From: Oscillospiraceae bacterium
GTDB taxonomy: Bacteria; Bacillota; Clostridia; Oscillospirales; Ruminococcaceae
DNA length: 64,000 nucleotides
Direction: 5' to 3'
NCBI GenBank assembly: GCA_017483465.1
Contig: JAFUWN010000069.1
Span: forward strand, 1 to 64,000
Shown piece after piece: positions 36,498 to 44,957 of the stretch (position 1 is its first letter; each line of letters begins with the position of its first letter). The position numbers were made by a program, and so were the translations under genes. The notes beneath the pieces were generated by a model. The model made no database searches. It was given only the letters and a program-made list of their open reading frames with translations, and had not been told where the DNA came from.

Positions 36498-36573
36498 TTC
36501 GTAAACTCAACTAACATTCAACACAATATTTGTGAATTTTATACAAAACTGATACTGTAAGTCTATCGAAATA

Positions 36574-36597
36574 GTAAAAAGAAATTTTTCTTTTTAC
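36574..36597. repeat. 24-base palindrome between hydCBA and the divergent operon
   Basis: GTAAAAAGAAA (36574-36584) and TTTCTTTTTAC (36587-36597) are perfect inverted repeats with a two-base centre. The site is 10 bases upstream of the -35 element at 36607, so it could be an operator. Confidence 0.55.
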
Positions 36598-36606
36598 ATA
36601 AACCAC

Positions 36607-36635
36607 TGGACAAACATAGGAAAATATGCTATACT
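36607..36635 (+). promoter_or_regulatory. promoter of the operon 36693-41919
   Basis: TGGACA (36607-36612) and TATACT (36630-36635) have a 17-base spacer, 58 bases before the ATG at 36693. Confidence 0.72.
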
Positions 36636-36692
36636 TGTAATAGTGAAAACGTTTCTGAATATGAATAAAATTTGATTACGAGGTGAATTTTC

Positions 36693-37265
36693 ATGGGTTT
36701 ATTCGATATTTTCAAGAAAAAAACATATTATTTTGATAAAAAAATTGCACCGTCGTGCAGTTACTGTCAGTTTGGCAAGCGAACCAAAGACGGCGGCAGA
36801 ATCCTGTGCGACAAACAAGGGCTGATGGAAGAAACCCAGTCCTGCAAGCAGTTTATTTATGCTCCGCTGAAACGCATTCCGACCAAGCAGCTCAAAATCG
36901 AAGGTGCTCTGACAGAAGAAGAAATGTATCTGGAACTGCCGCCGGAAATTATTGAAGAACTCGCTCTGCCGGAAATGCCGGAAGATATGCTTGCTCCGGA
37001 AGTGCCGGATGCTCTGAAAGCTCCGGAAGCTCCCAAATCAATCAAAGATTCCGAAGTGCTGGATATTCTGAATCAGACAGAAAACAAGCCGGAAGAAGCT
37101 GCTTCTGCTGTACCGGAAACGCCGGATATTCCGGCTGTACCGGATTCTCCCGATGTGCCTGCCGTGCCGGATGTTCCGGATGTGCCGTCTGTACCGGAGA
37201 CACCGCCTGTTCCGGATGTTCCTGCACCGGAAATTCCTGAAGTTCCGGATACCGAGAGTTTTTAA
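36693..37265 (+). CDS. four-cysteine protein with Pro/Val/Glu/Asp-rich tail
   Basis: Residues 1-60 are a small domain beginning MGLFDIFKKK with four cysteines (CSYC at about 23-26, then one near 40 and one near 53), a likely zinc-binding module. Residues about 80-190 are a proline-rich acidic tail with repeated PDVP/PAVP/PEVP units, probably extended. There is no signal peptide. The family is not recognised. It is the first gene of an operon, and the next gene starts 4 bases after its stop. Confidence 0.72.
   Translation: MGLFDIFKKKTYYFDKKIAPSCSYCQFGKRTKDGGRILCDKQGLMEETQSCKQFIYAPLKRIPTKQLKIEGALTEEEMYLELPPEIIEELALPEMPEDMLAPEVPDALKAPEAPKSIKDSEVLDILNQTENKPEEAASAVPETPDIPAVPDSPDVPAVPDVPDVPSVPETPPVPDVPAPEIPEVPDTESF
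37105..37260 (+). repeat. in-gene repeat encoding PxVP units
   Basis: Short repeats built from CCGGATGTGCC-like units code for the tail of the gene at 36693. Copy number may vary between strains. Confidence 0.6.
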
Positions 37266-37268
37266 TCC

Positions 37269-37901
37269 ATGCCGGCTTATTTTTCTGTCACGCTGGAATT
37301 TTCAAGAAAAAATATTGCTCCGGATTTTATGCAGAAGTTTTATCAGGTTCTTGTTTCTTCCGGACTGGTTTTCAAAAGCGGTTACTGGGGTTCGGAACAG
37401 GATGACCTGCAGACAATCCTGCAATGGAATCAGAAAAAACTGGAACAGGATTTCAAAATCGGCTATTCTGAGCATTTCAGTCATGATTATAAACAGATGT
37501 GCTTTGCTCTTGAAAATTTTCAGGAAGTCCGTGGCTTCTGGATGAATCAATATCCGGTGCAGGATGAATTTACATTTGAAATCATCATTCCGGAATATGA
37601 AATCTTCGGAGATGAAGTGTATTCCAAAAATCAGGCCTATATTCCGGAGAAAATGCAGAAAATTCAGGAGATCGCCTGTCAGATATGGGAACGGTTCTCC
37701 CCTGTGATGAGTATCCAGACAGAACTGGAAATCATCGGGGCATGTGTTCCGGAACAGGCAGTATTATCCGGACAGAAACTGCCGTCAGCCTATCCGTTTG
37801 CAATTATATCAGAGAAAACGGCTCAAAACAACAATTTTATACAGTTCCGGAAAATCAGCCTCGGCAGAAACGGCATGTTATTACTCTCTCAAACAAATTA
37901 A
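37269..37901 (+). CDS. hypothetical protein, 210 aa
   Basis: A soluble protein with no signal peptide or membrane segment. It has several aromatic residues (GYWGSEQDD, RGFWMNQYP) and a strand-rich middle (FTFEIIIPEYEIFGDE). I do not recognise the family. It has only a weak ribosome site and begins 4 bases after the preceding gene, so it is probably translationally coupled. The dCMP deaminase gene starts 25 bases after its stop. Confidence 0.68.
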   Translation: MPAYFSVTLEFSRKNIAPDFMQKFYQVLVSSGLVFKSGYWGSEQDDLQTILQWNQKKLEQDFKIGYSEHFSHDYKQMCFALENFQEVRGFWMNQYPVQDEFTFEIIIPEYEIFGDEVYSKNQAYIPEKMQKIQEIACQIWERFSPVMSIQTELEIIGACVPEQAVLSGQKLPSAYPFAIISEKTAQNNNFIQFRKISLGRNGMLLLSQTN

Positions 37902-37926
37902 AAAATTTCAGGAGGTCTCGCCTATT

Positions 37927-38406
37927 ATGAAACGTGAAAATTATATCAGCTGGGATGCCTATTTTATGGGAATTGCCATGCTCTCGGCTCAGAGAAGCAA
38001 GGATAATAACACACAGGTCGGTGCCTGTATTATCAATCAGGATAAAAAAATTGTCTCTGTGGGCTATAACGGAATGCCTACCGGCTGTGATGATAATGCT
38101 ATGCCCTGGGAACGTGAGGGCGATTTTCTGAATACGAAATATCCCTATGTCTGTCATGCGGAATTAAATGCGATTCTGAACAGTGCTTCCGTCAGTCTGA
38201 AAGGCTGTACTTTATATGTCACACTGTTCCCCTGCAATGAGTGTGCAAAAGCAATTATTCAGTCCGGAATTAAAAAAATTATTTATGCCGAAAATAAATA
38301 TGCTGATTCTGATGCAACAAAAGCTTCTGAAATGATGTTCCGCATGACAGGTGTCGAGCTTGAACAATACCAGAAAACCGGACAGGAAATTTCTCTTAGT
38401 CTATGA
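37927..38406 (+). CDS. dCMP deaminase
   Basis: This zinc enzyme deaminates dCMP to dUMP for thymidylate synthesis. The cytidine-deaminase fold signature is visible: the zinc His and catalytic Glu in CHAELNAI and the two cysteines in PCNEC. The 159-residue length is normal. A longer open frame reaches to 37744, but AGGAGG at 37910-37915 puts the true start at the ATG at 37927. Its stop overlaps the next start by four bases. Confidence 0.93.
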   Translation: MKRENYISWDAYFMGIAMLSAQRSKDNNTQVGACIINQDKKIVSVGYNGMPTGCDDNAMPWEREGDFLNTKYPYVCHAELNAILNSASVSLKGCTLYVTLFPCNECAKAIIQSGIKKIIYAENKYADSDATKASEMMFRMTGVELEQYQKTGQEISLSL

Positions 38407-38621
38407 CAAGAAAAAAACAGCAGAAATTAACCAGAAAACTACTCCGGAAAAAACAGAAAGAAATTTTGCATCAAAAAACATCCGTATTGAAAAAAGAACG
38501 GATTAAGAAAATGATGACTCATATTTTGGCTATTATGGTTGGAATCATCTTTCTGGCAGAACCTCTTGCGGAGCTTATCAATTTATTTTGGATATTTTTT
38601 AAAATTATCATGAAAGGATAA
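38403..38621 (+). CDS. basic single-pass membrane miniprotein, 72 aa
   Basis: The protein is strongly basic over residues 1-37 (MTRKKQQKLTRKLLRKKQ) and then has one hydrophobic segment (about 40-68). The start overlaps the dCMP deaminase stop (ATGA). The basic part should face the cytosol and could bind RNA, DNA or lipid head groups. No family is recognised. It lies just before trmB. Confidence 0.65.
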   Translation: MTRKKQQKLTRKLLRKKQKEILHQKTSVLKKERIKKMMTHILAIMVGIIFLAEPLAELINLFWIFFKIIMKG

Positions 38622-38630
38622 CGGGATTTT

Positions 38631-39311
38631 ATGCGAATCAGATGCAAACCATGGGCAAGACCCGAACTAGAAGCGACAAGCTTTTTTATCGCTGAACCTA
38701 AAAAATATAAAAATCACTGGAGTGAAATTTTTCAGAATCAGAAGCCGGTCTATCTCGAACTAGGCTGCGGAAAAGGCGGCTTCGCAAGTCAGGCCGTTCT
38801 GCACTGGCAGGATGTCAATTTTATTGCAATTGATATCAAAAACGAAATGCTTGTCCTTGCCAAACGCAAGATTGAACAGGCTCTCGAATCTGAAAATCTG
38901 ACTCCTGATCAGGTCAGAATCATGATTCTGAATATCATGCAGATTTCAGAAGTGTTCGGTCAGGAGGATAATATTCAGCGGATTTTTATTAATTTCTGCA
39001 ATCCGTGGAATAAGCCGAAACATAAAAAACGCCGTCTGACACATCCCCGTCAGCTTGTGCAGTACAAAGAATTTCTCAAAGGCGAAATCTGGTTCAAGAC
39101 GGATGATGATCAGCTTTTTGAAGAAAGTCTGCAATATTTTCAGGAAACAGGCTTTGAAATCAAATATCTCACAAGAAATCTGCATGATTCAGATTTTACT
39201 GAAAATCTTCAGACGGAACATGAACGCATGTTCACTGAAGAAGGCAAAAATATCAAGTTTCTGATTGCAGTACAGGAGGCAGATACCAATGGCGAAAGAA
39301 ATTACAATTGA
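38631..39311 (+). CDS. trmB: tRNA (guanine-N7-)-methyltransferase
   Basis: TrmB makes m7G46 in the variable loop of tRNAs with S-adenosylmethionine. Motif I is LELGCGKGGF (about residues 43-52); FINFCNPW and KKRRLTHPR are family hallmarks. The 226-residue length is normal. Its end overlaps the next gene by 23 bases. Confidence 0.95.
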   Translation: MRIRCKPWARPELEATSFFIAEPKKYKNHWSEIFQNQKPVYLELGCGKGGFASQAVLHWQDVNFIAIDIKNEMLVLAKRKIEQALESENLTPDQVRIMILNIMQISEVFGQEDNIQRIFINFCNPWNKPKHKKRRLTHPRQLVQYKEFLKGEIWFKTDDDQLFEESLQYFQETGFEIKYLTRNLHDSDFTENLQTEHERMFTEEGKNIKFLIAVQEADTNGERNYN

Positions 39312-41919
39312 CGGCTCCAAAGCCAGTGCAAGAGATCAATTCCGTGGCCTGGGCTGTGTCACCGGAAACGGTTCTTCCCGGCTTCTGATGGACTATAAAC
39401 GGAAAAATCCGGATGCGTATCAGGAAATTATGAAACTCCTGTTCAAACCGGATTACGGTGCAGGTCTGGTGCATATCAAAATCGAATTCGGTGCGGATGT
39501 CAATTCTTCTTCCGGTACAGAGCCGTGTGTAAAACGCTTTCCGGAAGAAAGAGCAGATGTCACCAGAGGAGCAGGCTTTCAGTTCGCAGCAGATGCGAAA
39601 AAAATCAATCCGGAAATTACAATTGATCTGCTTCGCTGGGGAGAACCGCACTGGGTTTCCTCTGCGTTTCAGGAGAGTAAGAAAGCAGGCTTTCAGGCCC
39701 GCTACAGATGGTATTATGAAACACTCAAAGCCGCTTATCAGGAATACCGGCTGAAATTTGATTTTATCAGTCCGGATGCCAATGAAACCGATATGCCTGA
39801 TACAGAATGGCTGATCTATTTTTCTGAAAGACTGAAAACAGAAAGACATGCTCCTTATGATTTTTCTAAAATCAAAATTGTCGCTTCGGATGAAGTCGGC
39901 ACAAGAAATATTGCCGCTCTGATGCGTGAAGATGAACGTCTCCGGAATGCCGTGGATGTCATCGGTCTGCATTATACAGCACAGGGCGATGACAATACAC
40001 GCTATCTGCATGATTTCTATGAAAAAGAAATCTGGTACAGCGAAGGCATTGCCCCCTGCAACGTATCGGAACTTTCCAGACGTGCTGACGGTACAGGCAT
40101 TACCGGTTCAAACGGAGCGATTAACACAGCCGTCCGGATTATTAATGCGTATGCCAACGGCAGAATGAATCTGTATGAATTTCAGCCGCCGGTATCGGCC
40201 TATTATGACGGATCATGCTATTCTCCGAAACAGCTGATTACTGCCCGTTCTCCGTGGTCGGGCTATTATACAGTTGATGTGGGATTATGGATTTCTGCAC
40301 ATTTTATGTGGTTTGCTGCTTCGGACTGGCAGTATGTTCCGGAAGCCTGCTTCGGTGACGGAGATGAAAACCAGACGATCTGGAATACAAATGATAATTA
40401 TATGACGCTGATTTCTCCGGACAAGAGAAATTTTACCATGCATTTTGCCAATGATACCGATTCTCCCCGTTCTTATCAGGTCAGACTTGAAAATATGGAC
40501 GAGCTTCCTGATCTTGTTTCCTGTCTTCAGACAGCCGGAAGTCCTGCCCCTGAGCCGATAGATAAAAATTGGTTCCGGGTTGTGAAAGAAGTTTCTCTGC
40601 ATCATTCTGAATCAGGTTCTTTTTTCAATATCACAGTCAAGCCGTATTCACTTCTGACGGTTACGACTCTCCGGACAGACGATATTGTCGGCACAGAAAA
40701 GCTCAGTCCGATTCCGGAAAACAAACGCCTTGCCCTGCCCTTTGCTCTGCCGATGCAGACGGAAGAAGAAAGAACCGGCTATATGCCTCTCTATACAACC
40801 GATCAGGGCGGAGCGTTTGAGCTTGTCCGTGCCGAAAATAATAAAATCTATCTGGAACAGAAAATTACAAAAAATATTCTGCCGACAAACTGGCGGTTCC
40901 GTGGCACGCCTGAACCGCTGACCTGTTTCGGTGATGATACCTGGACAAATTATCAGGCAAGTACAATGGTTTATTTTGCCTCTCCGGATGAGGAGAACTA
41001 TGCCGGAGTCGGAATGCATTATAATTCCGCTGTGACCTGTCCGGAAAGTTCGGCCTGCGGTCTTCAGCTGAGACTGTATGCCGACGGCAGATGGGAACTC
41101 CGCTATATGGATGAAATTCTCAAAGAAGGCCAGACAGAAGATTATATTTATGAAATCGGCCATAAAATCAGCATTGTTTCAATCGGTATTTTAGTATGCT
41201 GTTTTATAGACAATCATTCTGTATATGAAATGCAGCTGGACAGCAGACCTCTGGTACGTTCCGGCAGAATGGCTCTGTACAGTGCCTATTATCAGAACAG
41301 ATTCTATGATATCAAAGCCGAAAAACTTGCTCTGCCGTTCCCCTGCTATGTTTATCGGCAGGACTGCCTTGCACCGGCTGTGAAATATCTCCAGAACGAA
41401 GAAAGTGAATGGAAACTCAACGGCATGATGGGCTATCAGTATTATCACAGAACCTGTGCGACCGGAAAAGAAAATTCTGAAATGAAAATCCGGTTTTACG
41501 GAAACAGTATCTATCTGCTTGGCCGGGTACGTTCGGCAAGCATGATGTTCTGGATTGATAAAAAATTATATACGGAAGAATATTCCGTCAGCAGCAGCAA
41601 TTACCGGGAAACTTTCTTTGCTCTGGAACATCTGCATACAGGCTGGCATACACTCCGGATGCTGATCACAAAAGGCTCTGTGGAATTTGATGCATTTGAA
41701 ATTCCCACTGATGATGAATCTACAGAATACAAAATTGAAAAATTTCCGGAAGATCCTGTCAAAAAATCCGGAAAAGTCAAAAGCAGAAAAAAAGAAGACC
41801 AGAATTCTGATCTTGCCAAAACTGTGATCCCGGCGGCCGGTATTGCAGCCGGAACAGCAGCAGCATTTACAATCGGCAGTATTCTCAGAAGAAAGAAAAA
41901 GAAAAATAACGATGAATAA
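39289..41919 (+). CDS. GH59-like glycoside hydrolase with C-terminal membrane anchor
   Basis: The 876-residue protein begins with a barrel related to galactocerebrosidase (GH59): GLGCVTGNGSSRLLMDY, a probable acid/base Glu 166 (PDANETD) and a probable nucleophile Glu 252 (IWYSEGIAP). Beta-rich domains follow (LamG-like at about 500-690, then a jelly-roll-like part). There is no signal peptide, but residues about 846-866 form one hydrophobic helix followed by RRKKKK. No LPxTG motif is present. The start at 39289 has AGGAGG about 10 bases upstream. It ends the operon at a strong terminator. The family call is from memory of motifs. Confidence 0.78.
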   Translation: MAKEITIDGSKASARDQFRGLGCVTGNGSSRLLMDYKRKNPDAYQEIMKLLFKPDYGAGLVHIKIEFGADVNSSSGTEPCVKRFPEERADVTRGAGFQFAADAKKINPEITIDLLRWGEPHWVSSAFQESKKAGFQARYRWYYETLKAAYQEYRLKFDFISPDANETDMPDTEWLIYFSERLKTERHAPYDFSKIKIVASDEVGTRNIAALMREDERLRNAVDVIGLHYTAQGDDNTRYLHDFYEKEIWYSEGIAPCNVSELSRRADGTGITGSNGAINTAVRIINAYANGRMNLYEFQPPVSAYYDGSCYSPKQLITARSPWSGYYTVDVGLWISAHFMWFAASDWQYVPEACFGDGDENQTIWNTNDNYMTLISPDKRNFTMHFANDTDSPRSYQVRLENMDELPDLVSCLQTAGSPAPEPIDKNWFRVVKEVSLHHSESGSFFNITVKPYSLLTVTTLRTDDIVGTEKLSPIPENKRLALPFALPMQTEEERTGYMPLYTTDQGGAFELVRAENNKIYLEQKITKNILPTNWRFRGTPEPLTCFGDDTWTNYQASTMVYFASPDEENYAGVGMHYNSAVTCPESSACGLQLRLYADGRWELRYMDEILKEGQTEDYIYEIGHKISIVSIGILVCCFIDNHSVYEMQLDSRPLVRSGRMALYSAYYQNRFYDIKAEKLALPFPCYVYRQDCLAPAVKYLQNEESEWKLNGMMGYQYYHRTCATGKENSEMKIRFYGNSIYLLGRVRSASMMFWIDKKLYTEEYSVSSSNYRETFFALEHLHTGWHTLRMLITKGSVEFDAFEIPTDDESTEYKIEKFPEDPVKKSGKVKSRKKEDQNSDLAKTVIPAAGIAAGTAAAFTIGSILRRKKKKNNDE

Positions 41920-41925
41920 TCATAA

Positions 41926-41965
41926 CAAAACTGCTGTACAGCTTATTTGTACAGCAGTTTTTAAT
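41926..41965 (+). terminator. bidirectional intrinsic terminator
   Basis: AAAACTGCTGTACA (41927-41940) pairs with TGTACAGCAGTTTT (41949-41962). It serves the GH59-like gene and the convergent DUF389 gene. Confidence 0.88.
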
Positions 41966-41970
41966 TTCTT

Positions 41971-42735
41971 TTATTTAGGTGCATGGAGCATCATAATCGT
42001 AAAGAAAATACTGGGAATCAATACAATGATCGTATTCCTGATGATGGCTCTTTTCAGCCGTCTCCACTGTTTTTCATTGATCTGGCCGATTTTCGGGATT
42101 TTCAGAACATCCAGAATCACAACCGCTGAAACAAAAATAAAATAACAGTTTACAATAAACAGATAAGCCGCTCCGGAGAGCATTTCCCATTCTCTGTTGG
42201 CGATGGAATAGCCGCATGTGCAGACGGGCGGCATCAGAGCCGTTGCAATTGCCACACCGGGGATAATATTATTGGCCTTATCCGCTCTGGTACTGCCAAT
42301 AATTCCGGCAAAACCGCCGGCTGTTGCAATAATGACATCATAGAAAGTCGGCTGTGTTCTGGCGATAATTTCGCTTGTCGGTTCTTTGACCGGAGAAAGC
42401 AGAAAATAGACTGTTGCGACTAAAACGCTGATGATCAGCTGTAAAATAAAGCCATAAAAATTTTTTAATAACTGCGATTTATCTGCCGAGGCAACTCCGA
42501 AAGCCATTGCCAAAATACTGCCCATCAGCGGAGAAACCAGCATTGCACCGATAATAACCGCTGTTGAACCGACATTCAGTCCGACGGAAGCAATCAGGAT
42601 GGCACAGATCAGAATACACATATTGGTTCCTGTGACTTGTCCGCCGCTGATGATTCTTTTCCGGATTTCTTCATGACTTGCGGTATCTTCTGACAGAGAA
42701 AACACACGGCTCAGAATATATTTGAATTCATTCAC
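41971..42735 (-). CDS. DUF389 membrane protein
   Basis: The 254-residue protein has six to seven hydrophobic segments and the DUF389 signature (IIGAMLVSPLMGSILAMAFG, and PGVAIATALMPPVCTCGY). The function is unknown; a transport role is likely from the fold. It starts with GTG, overlapping the GH42 stop by 8 bases, with AGGAGG 9 bases upstream, so it is co-translated with the GH42 enzyme. Confidence 0.88.
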   Translation of the reverse strand: MNEFKYILSRVFSLSEDTASHEEIRKRIISGGQVTGTNMCILICAILIASVGLNVGSTAVIIGAMLVSPLMGSILAMAFGVASADKSQLLKNFYGFILQLIISVLVATVYFLLSPVKEPTSEIIARTQPTFYDVIIATAGGFAGIIGSTRADKANNIIPGVAIATALMPPVCTCGYSIANREWEMLSGAAYLFIVNCYFIFVSAVVILDVLKIPKIGQINEKQWRRLKRAIIRNTIIVLIPSIFFTIMMLHAPK

Positions 42736-44785
42736 TAAGTATTTCCTCCTTTGTTCTCAGAATCCGGAAAGAAAAACCGCTGATTTCAATTTTATCTGTG
42801 CAGAGTTCTCCGGAAACAAGATCTTCATACACCTGATCAAGATAAATTTCATTGACAGATTCTGCATAATTCTGGATAAAAATAATTCTTCTGTCCTGAT
42901 CGTCCTCACGCCATGTCACGGAACAGCCCTCCGGAACGGTAGTTTCCATAGCTCTTTCTATATTTAACTGAGGAATCAGCTCGGAAAAGAAATCATCAAA
43001 GAATGATTCTTCTGCCGAAGCAGCAATATGATAAGCAAGTCCCCTGCCGAATGCGTTGAGCGTGAGTGCCGGAGTATTTTTATAATAATCTTTCTGATAA
43101 GTTCCCAGTATTTTACAAGTCGTCGGATGCAGAATTTCACATAATTCTGATAATTGATATTCCCTGTCATGATAAGATAATAGATTATGTTCCTGATCAT
43201 AGAGAGCATCGGTTTCTTCAATCCAGAATCCCATGACATCACTGAGTTTTTCTTCTGTTGCCTCTCCGAGGAAGCACAGATCTGTTTCGTTCACAATTCC
43301 GGAAAAGACGGTTGTCACGAGTGTTCCGCCGTTTTCTACGAATTTTCTTAATTTCTCCTGAATTCCGGAACGGAACATATATAACATCGGAGCAATTACC
43401 AGTTCATACCCGGAGAAATCGGCAGTTTCATCAACAATATCTGTATTGATGCCGTTTTTCCAGAAATAGCGATAGCATTTCTGAATCGCTCCGAAGTAAT
43501 CAAGACCGGCATTGCGGGGGCCTTGAATCGCATCGAGTGCCCATTTATTTTCCGTATCGAAAATGATTGCTGTTTTGACCGGGGTGGATGTGCCATAGAC
43601 GGCAGAATCTATTTTTTCGAGCATAGCACCTGTCTGAGAAACTTCACGGAATGTTCTTGTATTTTCGGTTCCGGTATGGGAAATCACGGCAGAATGGAAT
43701 TTTTCACAGCTTCCCCGGCTCTGGCGAATCTGGAAATACATACCGGAATCCGCACCGTGAGCGACGGCATTTACAACAGATAATTCATGCATACCGGGCT
43801 TTTTCAGCTTGCTGATACTTCTCCAGTTGGTAGTATTCGGCGTACACTCCATTAATAAAAACGAACGCTGTTTCAAGGCTCTGGACATATCATGCGACAG
43901 GCTTTCAATCAAAGCAACATTATGATTCCCCCAGAGTGCGTGCCATTCCGGATAGCAGTCCCAGGAGATGACATCCAGTTTCCGGCTCATCGCCGTATAA
44001 TCAAGCCCGTAGGCATACATGCCCATAAAATTCGTTGTCACCGGAATCTCCGGATTGACGGCTTTTACAGCATCGATTTCAGCATTCATGAAATCTGTGC
44101 TCTGATCCGTCACAAAGCGTTTCCAGTCGATTGTCAGGCCGTGAACGGAATTTTCTCCGATCGGAGAAGGGCTGTGTATCTGCTTCCAGTCGGTGTAGGT
44201 ATGTGACCAGAAATGTGACCACCAGGCATGATTTAAATTCTCTAAATTCTGATATTTTTCTTTCAGCCAGTTCCGGAAAGCATTCTGACAGAGTTCACAG
44301 TGGCATTCTCCGCAGAATTCGTTTGAGATATGCCAGAGAATCACAGCAGGATGTGAAGCATAGCGTTCTGCAAGTCTGGTATCTATGATTCTGACTCTCT
44401 CCCGATAGGCCGGAGAAGTATAGCAGTGATTTTCTCTCTGACCGAAAAAGGCTTTTCTTCCGGTATCATCCGTGCGGAGCACTTCCGGATATTTTTCAGC
44501 GAGCCAGTGCGGTCTTGCACCGGACGGGGTTGCCAATACAGTATAAATCTGATTCTGATATAACTGATCAATCACATGATCTAAAAATGCAAAATCGAAC
44601 TGATTTTCCTCGGGTTCGATCTGTGCCCATGAAAAAATTCCCAGACTCACACAGTTGATATTTGCTTTTTTCATTAATACAATATCCTGTTCCAGTACAT
44701 CAGGATACGCTTTCCATTGCTCCGGATTATAATCCCCCCCATGGAGCATATGCGGAAATTTAGGTGTCACAGGTATGTGTTTCAT
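42728..44785 (-). CDS. GH42 beta-galactosidase
   Basis: This 685-residue enzyme splits terminal beta-galactosides. HMLHGGDYNPEQW opens the barrel. The acid/base is Glu 156 (HISNEFCGE) and the nucleophile Glu 313 (LMECTPNT). Cysteines at 158, 161, 163 and 166 match the zinc cluster of GH42. The middle and C-terminal trimerisation and beta domains are present. I chose the ATG at 44785 because the GGAGG is 11 bases upstream; the longer frame to 44827 lies before that site. No signal peptide is seen, so it is intracellular. Confidence 0.93.
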   Translation of the reverse strand: MKHIPVTPKFPHMLHGGDYNPEQWKAYPDVLEQDIVLMKKANINCVSLGIFSWAQIEPEENQFDFAFLDHVIDQLYQNQIYTVLATPSGARPHWLAEKYPEVLRTDDTGRKAFFGQRENHCYTSPAYRERVRIIDTRLAERYASHPAVILWHISNEFCGECHCELCQNAFRNWLKEKYQNLENLNHAWWSHFWSHTYTDWKQIHSPSPIGENSVHGLTIDWKRFVTDQSTDFMNAEIDAVKAVNPEIPVTTNFMGMYAYGLDYTAMSRKLDVISWDCYPEWHALWGNHNVALIESLSHDMSRALKQRSFLLMECTPNTTNWRSISKLKKPGMHELSVVNAVAHGADSGMYFQIRQSRGSCEKFHSAVISHTGTENTRTFREVSQTGAMLEKIDSAVYGTSTPVKTAIIFDTENKWALDAIQGPRNAGLDYFGAIQKCYRYFWKNGINTDIVDETADFSGYELVIAPMLYMFRSGIQEKLRKFVENGGTLVTTVFSGIVNETDLCFLGEATEEKLSDVMGFWIEETDALYDQEHNLLSYHDREYQLSELCEILHPTTCKILGTYQKDYYKNTPALTLNAFGRGLAYHIAASAEESFFDDFFSELIPQLNIERAMETTVPEGCSVTWREDDQDRRIIFIQNYAESVNEIYLDQVYEDLVSGELCTDKIEISGFSFRILRTKEEILSE

Positions 44786-44817
44786 AAAATAAAAACCTCC
44801 GATTCGTCTTTTTGAAC

Positions 44818-44847
44818 ATTTTACCATAGATTTATGTTTAAAAGCAA
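44818..44847 (-). promoter_or_regulatory. promoter of the GH42-DUF389 operon
   Basis: On the minus strand, TTGCTT (44842-44847) and TAAAAT (44818-44823) have an 18-base spacer. ATTGGCA/TGCCAAT inverted repeats at 44847-44853 and 44889-44895 flank the region and could be operator halves. Confidence 0.6.
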
Positions 44848-44905
44848 TTGGCAGATTTCACAAAATTTGAGCTAGATTTTATTGATATTGCCAATGCATT
44901 CCGGT

Positions 44906-44934
44906 TTGACTTTCAGATTAAAATCTGTTATAAT
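44906..44934 (+). promoter_or_regulatory. promoter of the membrane EAL gene
   Basis: TTGACT (44906-44911) and TATAAT (44929-44934) have a 17-base spacer and lie 24 bases before the ATG at 44958. Confidence 0.82.
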
Positions 44935-44957
44935 AATAACATGAAAGGAGTGAGCCT

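Noticed and set aside
36410..36692. Search for a Rex operator near hydCBA
   Set aside because: I see no TTGTTAA-N6-TTAACAA pattern; only the AT-rich palindrome at 36574-36597.
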